Below are positions 8,468-16,050 of a stretch of DNA of 64,000 bases, in pieces. The translations under genes were made by a program, and so were the position numbers. How positions within the stretch are numbered: position 1 is the stretch's first letter; every line of letters starts with the position of its first letter. This DNA is from UBA10347 sp905182135 (GTDB taxonomy: Bacteria; Actinomycetota; Acidimicrobiia; Acidimicrobiales; UBA10347): the NCBI GenBank assembly GCA_963925805.1, contig CAWUSE010000023.1, positions 124,001 through 188,000 on the forward strand, in the 5' to 3' direction. The notes beneath the pieces were generated by a model. It was not told the DNA's origin, searched no databases, and saw only the letters and a program-made list of their open reading frames with translations.

Positions 8468-9295
8468 CTACATCCGGTGGGCGTGATCACGCTTGATATG
8501 GGCAATACGTTTCTCGATGAAGGGCATGAACTCGTTGGGGTGCGTCAGAATCCAGAAGCGTTCGTTCTGCACCGCTTCTAAGACCATCTCGCCCACCTCG
8601 TCAGGGTCCATGCCGCCGGCGAGTTCATCACGCAGGCTCTGAAAAAACTTTTCTTCGAGCTTATTGTTGTCTCGGGTCTCGACATCGTCGGGGCGAAGCC
8701 GGTCGCTATAGGCGATATCGGTGTCGATCGGACCGGGGCACAACACACTGGCCCGTACGTCGGACTTGGCGATCTTGAGTTCAATACGCACTGTGTCCAT
8801 GAGAGCAACGACGCCGTGTTTGGCGACGTGATAGGCACCCAGCACGGGTCCACAGGTAAGGCCAGCCATGGAAGATGTCGCAGTGATATGGCCCTCACCT
8901 TGCTCTTTCATCAGTGGCAGGAAGGTCCGGACGCCGTAAACAACCGACCATAGGTCAACATCAATTGTCCACTTCCAGTCGTCGATTGTCATGTCATCGA
9001 CGGTTCCGGCAATACCGATGCCAGCATTGTTCGACATGACATGGACGGCGCCGAACTCGTCGAGCGCAGCTTGGGCAAGTGCCTGGATCTGGTCTTCCTT
9101 GCTTACGTCTGTGGGAACACCCATCGCAGCGTGGCCATCGGCCCTGAGACCAGCAACCGCTGCCTCGAGCCGTCCGACGTCTATGTCTGCCAGCACGACA
9201 TTCATGCCTGCGTTGGCGAAAGAACGGGCCATGCTCAGGCCCATCCCGCCAGCTGCTCCGGTTATTACCGCTGTCTTGCCGTCTACGTCGTACAT
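8468..9295 (-). CDS. Short-chain dehydrogenase/reductase
   Basis: 275 residues. The NAD(P)-binding motif TGAAGGMG is near residue 12, NNAG near 90, and the catalytic Ser (TSSMAG) and YHVAK are in place, so a classical SDR is expected to be active. LADIDVGRLEAA, with Asp after the second strand, hints at NAD(H) preference. The start ATG 9295 is preferred over an upstream GTG at 9331 because a TAAGAT hexamer (minus strand, 9303-9308) lies 7 bases upstream and the Rossmann fold begins directly. The substrate is unknown. It runs convergently toward the sigma/PKD pair with 66 bases between. Confidence 0.9.
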   Translation of the reverse strand: MYDVDGKTAVITGAAGGMGLSMARSFANAGMNVVLADIDVGRLEAAVAGLRADGHAAMGVPTDVSKEDQIQALAQAALDEFGAVHVMSNNAGIGIAGTVDDMTIDDWKWTIDVDLWSVVYGVRTFLPLMKEQGEGHITATSSMAGLTCGPVLGAYHVAKHGVVALMDTVRIELKIAKSDVRASVLCPGPIDTDIAYSDRLRPDDVETRDNNKLEEKFFQSLRDELAGGMDPDEVGEMVLEAVQNERFWILTHPNEFMPFIEKRIAHIKRDHAHRM

Positions 9296-9609
9296 GTCGC
9301 AGATCTTAGGTACTGGTGCGTGGCTCGGCACAAGGAAGGGTTGGAACGCGTGCTGATGAAAGCCGACTGCTTATTTTTCGAAGACGGACGCCGACAACGA
9401 TCACCAGGCAAAAATTGGAGCAAATGAGGTGAGTGGATCGGTACCGACTTACCTCGTTGGAAACGGGCAGCAACTCAGGATTGGGTGCCCAGTGGCATCG
9501 CTGCCGATGACTTCACCGGCGTTACCCAGTTATGGCGAACTTCAGCGCTACAGGGATACAGCTCTGCACCGCTCGCCGCACTGTCATAACCCGGTGGTAG
9601 AACTACACG

Positions 9610-11643
9610 ATGCCAGAAGTGCGCCATGTGCCATTCGAAATGCACACTGATTTCGAACCGGCGGGCGATCAGCCCAAGGCTATTGAGGAACTCACCGAAG
9701 GGCTGAATACAGGCGCTCGTTTTCAGACGTTGCTCGGGATCACGGGTAGCGGCAAGAGTGCAACCATTGCGTGGACCATCGAGCAAGTGCAACGTCCAAC
9801 ACTGGTGATTGCGCCCAACAAGTCGCTGGCGGCTCAGTTGGCCAATGAGCTGCGCGAATTCTTCCCAAAGAATCGGGTCGAGTATTTCGTGTCGTACTAC
9901 GACTACTACCAACCCGAGGCTTATATGGCTTCGAGTGACACCTACATCGAAAAAGACAGCTCGGTCAACGACGAGATTGATCGGTTACGCCACGCGAGTA
10001 CATCGGCCTTGCTCACGCGCCGCGATGTGATCATTGTCGCGTCGGTCTCTTGCATCTACGGCTTGGGAGCCCCGGAAGGATACGAAGGCAACCTGCTGGT
10101 GTTGCAGCCAGGCCAAGAGATGGACCAGCGCGACATCCTTCGCCAGCTCATCGACATGCGGTACGAACGTAATGACATGAATCTGGTGCGCGGCAACTTC
10201 CGGGTTAAGGGCGACGTGATCGAACTCCACCCAGCGTACGAAGAGAACGCCATTCGCATCGAAATGTTTGGCGACGAGGTCGAGGCAATTTACCGAGTCG
10301 ATGTTTTGACGGGTGAACGGCTTGGCACGCTCGACGATCTCTGCGTCTTTCCGGCAACTCACTACGTGGCCGGTGACGACCGCATGGCGATCGCGACAGG
10401 AACGATTCAAGATGAGCTGCAGCAGCGATTAGCGCATTTCGAGAAGAACGGTCAGCTACTCGAGGCGCAACGGCTTCGGATGCGCACCGAATATGACCTC
10501 GAGATGATGGAAGAAATCGGCTTCTGTAATGGAATCGAGAACTACAGCCGCCATATCGACGGTCGCGCTCCGGGCGAAGCGCCCTATACGTTGCTCGATT
10601 ATTTCCCCAAGGACTTCGTCACCGTGCTCGATGAGAGTCATGTGGCCGTGCCACAGTTACATGGGCAGTACGCTGGCGACCGGAAGCGCAAAGAGGTGCT
10701 GATTGAACATGGCTTCCGCCTGCCATCGGCGGCAGACAATCGCCCGTTGAATTTCGACGAAGTCATGGGTCGGCTCGGTCAGGTCGTGTTCTTATCGGCG
10801 ACGCCCGGAAAATATGAGCTTGACGTCAGCGATCAGATCGTCGAGCAGATCGTGCGTCCGACTGGTTTGGTCGACCCGCTGGTCGAGGTTCGGCCCACCA
10901 AGGGCCAGATTGACGATCTGATCGAAGAGATCAACAAGCGAACCGAACGCGATGAACGAGTACTGGTGACCACGCTCACCAAGAAAATGAGCGAGGACCT
11001 CACCGATTATCTGCTTGAGCTTGGCATTCGAGTTCGGTACCTCCACAGCGAGGTCGACACGATTGAGCGCATCGAGATCTTGCGCGATCTACGCCTTGGC
11101 GAATTCGACGTGCTGATCGGTATCAATCTGCTTCGAGAAGGTTTGGACCTACCCGAGGTCAGTTTGGTCGCCATCCTTGACGCAGACAAGGAAGGTTTCT
11201 TGCGCAGTGAGACATCACTTATCCAGACCATGGGACGTGCCGCTCGTAACGTCGACGGTCACGTCATCATGTACGCCGACCAGATGACTCGTTCAATGAC
11301 CGCCGCAATTGGCGAGACCCAACGGCGACGAGCTGTGCAACAGGCATACAACGAAGAAAACGGCATCGACCCTCAGACGATTACCAAGGCCGTTACAGAC
11401 ATCCTGGCCTTCCTGCGACCAAACGAGCAGAAGGCCCCTTCGCCCAACGACGGCAAACGCTCACGTAAACGCGACAAGCCGATGGCCGATATTTCGAACA
11501 TGCACAGTGACGATCTAGAACGTTTGGTCCGCACGCTCGAAGAAGAGATGAACGAGGCTGCTGGCGATCTCCGTTTCGAGTACGCCGCACGCCTCCGCGA
11601 CGAAATCAAAGATCTCAAACGAGAAATACGCGAGTCGGCTTAA
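9610..11643 (+). CDS. uvrB: Excinuclease ABC subunit B
   Basis: 677 residues, full length. UvrB is the damage-verifying helicase-like subunit of nucleotide excision repair. Visible parts: Walker A GITGSGKSA at 43-51 (Ser in place of the usual Thr after Lys), the beta-hairpin region YYDYYQPEAYMASSDTYIEK, DEIDRLRH, DESH in motif II, SATPGKYE, motif VI QTMGRAARN, and the C-terminal UVR motif that binds UvrC (EEMNEAAGDLRFEYAARLRD). Start ATG 9610 has TAGAAC 6 bases ahead (9598-9603). It is read alone; the next gene is convergent. Confidence 0.98.
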   Translation: MPEVRHVPFEMHTDFEPAGDQPKAIEELTEGLNTGARFQTLLGITGSGKSATIAWTIEQVQRPTLVIAPNKSLAAQLANELREFFPKNRVEYFVSYYDYYQPEAYMASSDTYIEKDSSVNDEIDRLRHASTSALLTRRDVIIVASVSCIYGLGAPEGYEGNLLVLQPGQEMDQRDILRQLIDMRYERNDMNLVRGNFRVKGDVIELHPAYEENAIRIEMFGDEVEAIYRVDVLTGERLGTLDDLCVFPATHYVAGDDRMAIATGTIQDELQQRLAHFEKNGQLLEAQRLRMRTEYDLEMMEEIGFCNGIENYSRHIDGRAPGEAPYTLLDYFPKDFVTVLDESHVAVPQLHGQYAGDRKRKEVLIEHGFRLPSAADNRPLNFDEVMGRLGQVVFLSATPGKYELDVSDQIVEQIVRPTGLVDPLVEVRPTKGQIDDLIEEINKRTERDERVLVTTLTKKMSEDLTDYLLELGIRVRYLHSEVDTIERIEILRDLRLGEFDVLIGINLLREGLDLPEVSLVAILDADKEGFLRSETSLIQTMGRAARNVDGHVIMYADQMTRSMTAAIGETQRRRAVQQAYNEENGIDPQTITKAVTDILAFLRPNEQKAPSPNDGKRSRKRDKPMADISNMHSDDLERLVRTLEEEMNEAAGDLRFEYAARLRDEIKDLKREIRESA

Positions 11644-11658
11644 TCACGGGTGCTCGGG

Positions 11659-12363
11659 TTAATGGGTCAGTAGATTTTCGGCGACAAGGTAGGCCTCATC
11701 GTTCAAGGTGTCGATGACCCGGCGGTCTTGGCCAAAGAGGATGCGATGCGACGACGCATGGTAGGGGCGGAAGAACATGTCTTCGTCCAGACCGAGCAGA
11801 TCTGAGAGGTAGGCATTGATGACGCCACCATGGCAGGCGATGACGATGGTCTCGCCGGGGTGAGCGACCAGCACGGACTCTATGGCCCAGCCGACACGGC
11901 GGCGAAAGTCGAGTGAACGCTCGGTATGAGGGTAGACGTCCCACTTCTTGGTCTGCACGAAACGTTCTCGGATACCGTCCAAGGCCATCTCGCCCAGGAT
12001 GTCAGTCGGGCGTTCATCCTGGGGTAGGTCTTCAAATAGGCGAATCTCTTCGAGCGCCTCGATGACGTGGACTTCGATGCCATGGTGTGAAGCGATTGCC
12101 TTACCGGTGTCGTTGGCCCTGAGTAGCTGTGAGCTGTAGACCGCAGTGATTGGCTGATCGGCGAACCAGCGGCCGACGCAGTCCGCCTGTTTGTGGCCTG
12201 TCTCTGACAACGGGGGATCGACCCAGTCGCCTGCGACCGATGTTTCGGGGTCGGGCCATTGTTGCTGTCCGTGGCGTACGAGATACAGCGTGCCGGTTTC
12301 TGGCTGGTCGGTGAGAAAGGCGCGGTCGATGGGCGATGGGGCTCGAACGTTGGAAGAAGACAC
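11659..12363 (-). CDS. Histidine phosphatase family protein (phosphoglycerate mutase-like)
   Basis: 234 residues. The catalytic phospho-histidine motif LYLVRHGQQ lies near the N-terminus, PPLSETGHKQAD and YSSQLLRANDT follow, and the second catalytic His is in VIACHGGVINAYL. The fold carries out phosphate transfer or hydrolysis on small metabolites or proteins; the substrate is not evident. The start is placed at GTG 12363, where GGAG precedes by a few bases; an alternative TTG is at 12384. It is convergent with uvrB, only 15 bases apart. Confidence 0.88.
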   Translation of the reverse strand: MSSSNVRAPSPIDRAFLTDQPETGTLYLVRHGQQQWPDPETSVAGDWVDPPLSETGHKQADCVGRWFADQPITAVYSSQLLRANDTGKAIASHHGIEVHVIEALEEIRLFEDLPQDERPTDILGEMALDGIRERFVQTKKWDVYPHTERSLDFRRRVGWAIESVLVAHPGETIVIACHGGVINAYLSDLLGLDEDMFFRPYHASSHRILFGQDRRVIDTLNDEAYLVAENLLTH

Positions 12364-12445
12364 GGCTCCATCATCCCAAGCCAACGAGGCCTCGGAGGTG
12401 TACTTCGAAATATTTGTTTAAGGCGCTCTGATGGGGGAGCGGCGC

Positions 12446-13420
12446 TCAGAGCCCCTTTACGAATGATTCGAGTGCGGTGTTGACCGCATGGGGTGCTTCT
12501 TGTTGTACCCAGTGACCTGCACCTTGGATGAGCGTTGTGCCCCGGTAGTCGTCGCACGCCATTGCCGCGAAGGAATAAGTGTCGATGCCTTCGACGAAGT
12601 TGCGCACCATGTCGAGCTCGCCGCCGATGAACGTGGCGGGCTGAGAAAGATTGGGGTCAGGTTGTGAACCAAGCTGCTCGGCGTCCAGCGGTTGGGCTCG
12701 GTAACGATTGAGAGGCCCCTTCCAGCCACCTGCTTGCATGGCGTCGGCGTACACCTGCAGATCTTGTGGAGATGCCCATGAGGGGAATGGATCTGGATCG
12801 ACCAATCCCTCGAGCATGGTGGCGCTGGCGGTCTTGTCGCCGAGGAAGCCGCCGACGCCTTCGCCGCTAGCCGAGTAATAGATCATGCGGATGCTGCGAA
12901 GGGAGTCGGCGATCAGTTCTTCCTCGGCCTCGTCACCGCGGTCAGCGAAGTACACCTGGTAGAAGAACTTGTCTTGCTCGGTGTATCGCTTTCGCCAGTT
13001 GTCAAGCGAGTCATCGGGGCCGATGGGAAAGTATGGCACGCTGAGCCCAGCTACTGCAGCGACTTTATTGGGATGAAGCCGTGCGGTGTTCCACGCAATC
13101 GGCGCTCCCCAGTCGTGGCCGAAGACGATGGCTCTGCCGTTGCCAAGCTGATCGATCACCGCTGCTGCGTCACCAGCCAGTTCGATCAGGGTGTACGCGG
13201 CAATGTCGTCCGGCTTGGATGAGCCTCCATAGCCGCGAACGTCCATTGCAGCGACGGTGTAACCGAGGGCAGCGAAGTGCGTCATTTGATGGCGCCACGA
13301 ATACCAGAGCTCGGGCCAGCCGTGAATGCACAGGATTAATGGACCATCTCCCATCACCGCAACATTCAACGTAACGTCACCGTTCGTCACAGAGGTGAAC
13401 TTGACTGCAGCCATATCCAT
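12446..13420 (-). CDS. Alpha/beta hydrolase, epoxide hydrolase-like
   Basis: 324 residues. The oxyanion motif HGWPELWYSWRHQM, the nucleophile elbow GHDWGAP (Asp nucleophile), two lid-domain stretches and the catalytic His in GAGHWVQQEAP match soluble epoxide hydrolases, with Asp rather than Ser as nucleophile as also in haloalkane dehalogenases. The reaction expected is hydrolysis of an epoxide to a diol. ATG 13420 is favoured because TAGACT (minus strand, 13427-13432) lies 6 bases upstream; a GTG directly before it is also possible. It runs in the same direction as the histidine phosphatase, 82 bases apart. Confidence 0.9.
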   Translation of the reverse strand: MDMAAVKFTSVTNGDVTLNVAVMGDGPLILCIHGWPELWYSWRHQMTHFAALGYTVAAMDVRGYGGSSKPDDIAAYTLIELAGDAAAVIDQLGNGRAIVFGHDWGAPIAWNTARLHPNKVAAVAGLSVPYFPIGPDDSLDNWRKRYTEQDKFFYQVYFADRGDEAEEELIADSLRSIRMIYYSASGEGVGGFLGDKTASATMLEGLVDPDPFPSWASPQDLQVYADAMQAGGWKGPLNRYRAQPLDAEQLGSQPDPNLSQPATFIGGELDMVRNFVEGIDTYSFAAMACDDYRGTTLIQGAGHWVQQEAPHAVNTALESFVKGL

Positions 13421-13513
13421 CACACCAGTCTAAACCAGGCAGCGATAACGCTCTGTTGGGCTGAGCCTCTGTGCTCTGCTTCCGTGATGACATGGCCGCA
13501 GGTTGTTGGTGGT

Positions 13514-14239
13514 TTACGAGGCTGAGCGCAGACACGATTCGTGGAATGCGAGCAGGGCATCTCTAGCTGACTCTTGTTCAGGGCGCGTAGGGTCACATTG
13601 GACGTGGCGCAGGTTGCGCAGAAGTTCGTTGCAGCGACGACGACGCTCGTGAGTCCAGAATGTACGAATATTCCCATTTGAAGGTCGCGACGTTGAGATG
13701 TCGATGGCCAGCGGTATTACCTGCGGACATCGTCTGACCGCAGCGACTCGTTGAAGCAACGCGTCGGCAGCGACGATCCCTAACGGCTCACTCGGATGGG
13801 TTTGCCAGCGGGTAGCAAGAGCCGATGCAGCCAGATCACGCACCGCCGGTACCCAGTCGAGCGCTCGTTCGACGAGCGGAAGGGGCAGCCGGGCCGCTTG
13901 AAGGGCGCGAACTGCTTCCAGGCGGACACGACCGTTGGGGTGTGACGTCAGAACCTGCGCTACTGCCAATCGGAACGTCCAAAAAAATTGTGGCGCGATC
14001 ATTTCTGGTTCGTGCTGGGTCGAGACGGTCATGGCGGTGTCGGCGTCTGGTGTCGAAGCCTGTTGCCACTTCGTTGGTCCCGCCAGGTTGCGGATTGACT
14101 GGTCGTATGAGCGCCAAGATACGTCTGGAGCCGTGACCGTGAGTAGCGCCATGATCTGATCGTTGTTCGGGCGCTGTCCTGACATCAGATTGGCGACGAG
14201 TTCCACACCTCGCTGAGGTGAAAATTCCGGCGGTGCCAC
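13514..14239 (-). CDS. Hypothetical protein with HEAT-like repeats
   Basis: 241 residues, not assigned to a named family. The middle (about 108-150) has two helical repeats of HEAT/ALK type, GRVRLEAVRALQAARLPLP and PAVRDLAASALATRWQ, which usually serve as protein-binding scaffolds. The last third is Arg-rich. GTG 14239 is the start; TAGGTT (minus strand, 14246-14251) is 6 bases upstream, supporting both the start and that the gene is expressed. No signal peptide or membrane segment. Function unknown. Confidence 0.7.
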   Translation of the reverse strand: MAPPEFSPQRGVELVANLMSGQRPNNDQIMALLTVTAPDVSWRSYDQSIRNLAGPTKWQQASTPDADTAMTVSTQHEPEMIAPQFFWTFRLAVAQVLTSHPNGRVRLEAVRALQAARLPLPLVERALDWVPAVRDLAASALATRWQTHPSEPLGIVAADALLQRVAAVRRCPQVIPLAIDISTSRPSNGNIRTFWTHERRRRCNELLRNLRHVQCDPTRPEQESARDALLAFHESCLRSAS

Positions 14240-14418
14240 GATGCAAACCTAGACCGGCGCCTCGCTTTTAGGAAAGTGTGTAACGCAGCGAGAGCCTTAG
14301 ATCGTTACAGGTCCGTGCCAGCGCAGACCTCGAGTGGTGGCATATGCCACCGTCACCCTAAGTTGTCATTTCGTCACCCGGCTCCGCATGTCGGAATCGA
14401 GGCCAATAGAGTCACGTC

Positions 14419-15822
14419 GTGAGTCAGGACACACCAGTCAGCAGGGTCGGCCGAGCAGCTCGGAACGTGCAAATCGCGGGTCTTGGTTCCAAGGTTGGCG
14501 CTCGCTGGGGCGCCCATAAGGCTCGCCGAATCTTCGCGGACGCCGAGCGGAAGGAGGAACTCGATCGCAAGTTTGAACTGAAGACGGCCGAAGATGTGGT
14601 GAAGCGGCTCGGCAATATGAAGGGCGCCTTCATGAAGCTTGGCCAGATGGCTAGCTATCTGGATCAAGGAATGCCCGAACATATGCGCAAGACCCTCTCA
14701 GCGCTCCAACAGGATGCTCCACCAATGAGCCATGATCTAGTGGTTGGTGCAGTGAAAGCAGAACTAGGCGGGCACCCCAACGAGATTTTTGCCAAGTTTG
14801 ATCGTGAACCAATTGCTGCGGCCTCGATTGGGCAGGTACATCGAGCACTCACCCACGATGGGCGTGCGGTGGCAGTCAAGGTGCAGTACCCGGGTGTTGA
14901 CAAGGCGATCGAAAATGATCTGAGCAACGCCGATCCGCTACTTCGTATTATGGGGCGAGCGTTTCCGAGCCTTGACCCCAAACCGCTTGTTCAGGAATTA
15001 ACTGAGCGCTTAGTCGAGGAAGTTAATTACGAACTCGAGGCGCAGAATCAGCACAAGTTCTGGACCTACTACCAGGGCCATCCATACATTCATGTGCCCG
15101 GAGTGCTCTTCGAATACTCGAGTCGGCGAGTGCTTACCACTGAGCTTGCCACTGGACACCGTTTCGACGAACTGCTGACATGGTCACAAGAGCAAAGAAA
15201 CCTGGCTGCCGAAACTTTGTACCGGTTCACGTTTGGCTCGATGTACAAGCTTCACTCGTTTAACGGCGACCCACACCCGGGCAACTACATCTTTCGGCCT
15301 GGGGGAGAGGTCACCTTCCTGGACTATGGACTGGTCAAACATTTCGATCAGGATGCTGTCGACGGGTTCATGACATTGATCAAAGCCATGGTGATCGATG
15401 ACGACATGGTGACGTATCGGTCTGAGGCTATTCGGCAAAAGCTGCTGGCTCCGGAGGCCGAAGAAAAGGTGAGCGAAGCACAGCTTCGTGAGTACTTTGG
15501 TCACTTCTACGAGTTTGTTCGCCATGACGACGACTACACGATTACTCCTGAGTACGCATCAGAAACGGTGCGCAAAATTTTCGCTTTCAGTGAGGCCGCT
15601 GATGGCATCGCGCAGTACACGAATATGCCACCTAGCTACACAATAGTGCAACGCATCAACCTGGGTCTGTTGGCTGTGTTCGGCGAGCTGGAGGCCCGAG
15701 CGAATTGGCGTCGAATCGCTGAAGAACTCTGGCCATTTGTCGCCGGCCCACCAGCAACACCAATGGGTGAACACATCGTCGATGTTTGGGGCGACGGCAA
15801 CCACGGACATCACAACAATTAG
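14419..15822 (+). CDS. ABC1/AarF (UbiB/ADCK)-family atypical kinase
   Basis: 467 residues. Family marks: the KxGQ motif in FMKLGQMASYLDQ, the Ala-rich nucleotide loop PIAAASIGQVHRA, VAVKVQYPGV with the ATP-binding Lys, the catalytic block NGDPHPGNY and the metal-binding VTFLDYGLV. In proteobacteria and mitochondria such kinases support ubiquinone synthesis; actinobacteria use menaquinone, so a role in lipid or quinone handling is only an inference. The start is GTG 14419 with TAGAGT (14407-14412) 6 bases upstream. No C-terminal membrane helices are evident, unlike UbiB. Confidence 0.93.
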   Translation: MSQDTPVSRVGRAARNVQIAGLGSKVGARWGAHKARRIFADAERKEELDRKFELKTAEDVVKRLGNMKGAFMKLGQMASYLDQGMPEHMRKTLSALQQDAPPMSHDLVVGAVKAELGGHPNEIFAKFDREPIAAASIGQVHRALTHDGRAVAVKVQYPGVDKAIENDLSNADPLLRIMGRAFPSLDPKPLVQELTERLVEEVNYELEAQNQHKFWTYYQGHPYIHVPGVLFEYSSRRVLTTELATGHRFDELLTWSQEQRNLAAETLYRFTFGSMYKLHSFNGDPHPGNYIFRPGGEVTFLDYGLVKHFDQDAVDGFMTLIKAMVIDDDMVTYRSEAIRQKLLAPEAEEKVSEAQLREYFGHFYEFVRHDDDYTITPEYASETVRKIFAFSEAADGIAQYTNMPPSYTIVQRINLGLLAVFGELEARANWRRIAEELWPFVAGPPATPMGEHIVDVWGDGNHGHHNN

Positions 15823-15919
15823 AACGCATGTTCGAGATTGGTGGGCCGGTAGACTGAAGTTAATGTCTTGTGTTGCTGGCCAGGCTCTGGGGTTTGGTGC
15901 GCTATGACCAGCTTTGAAC

Positions 15920-16043
15920 CTGGCGAATGTCAGTAGCAACGACGCCAGCGGTGTCGATGGGGCCTGCCAGGACTGAAAGGTGAGGTCCAGGGTGACGAAC
16001 GAATACAGAATCTGGCGAATGCCAGGAGCAGCGAAGCGAGCGG
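15920..16043. repeat. Imperfect direct repeat upstream of uvrA, with a related copy before uvrC
   Basis: CTGGCGAATG-led segments at 15920-15952 and 16012-16043/44 agree at about 28 of 33 positions. The second copy contains CAGCGAAGCGAGCGG (16029-16043), which recurs exactly at 20399-20413 before uvrC. The second copy lies directly against the uvrA start region. Confidence 0.7.
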
Positions 16044-16050
16044 TATAACA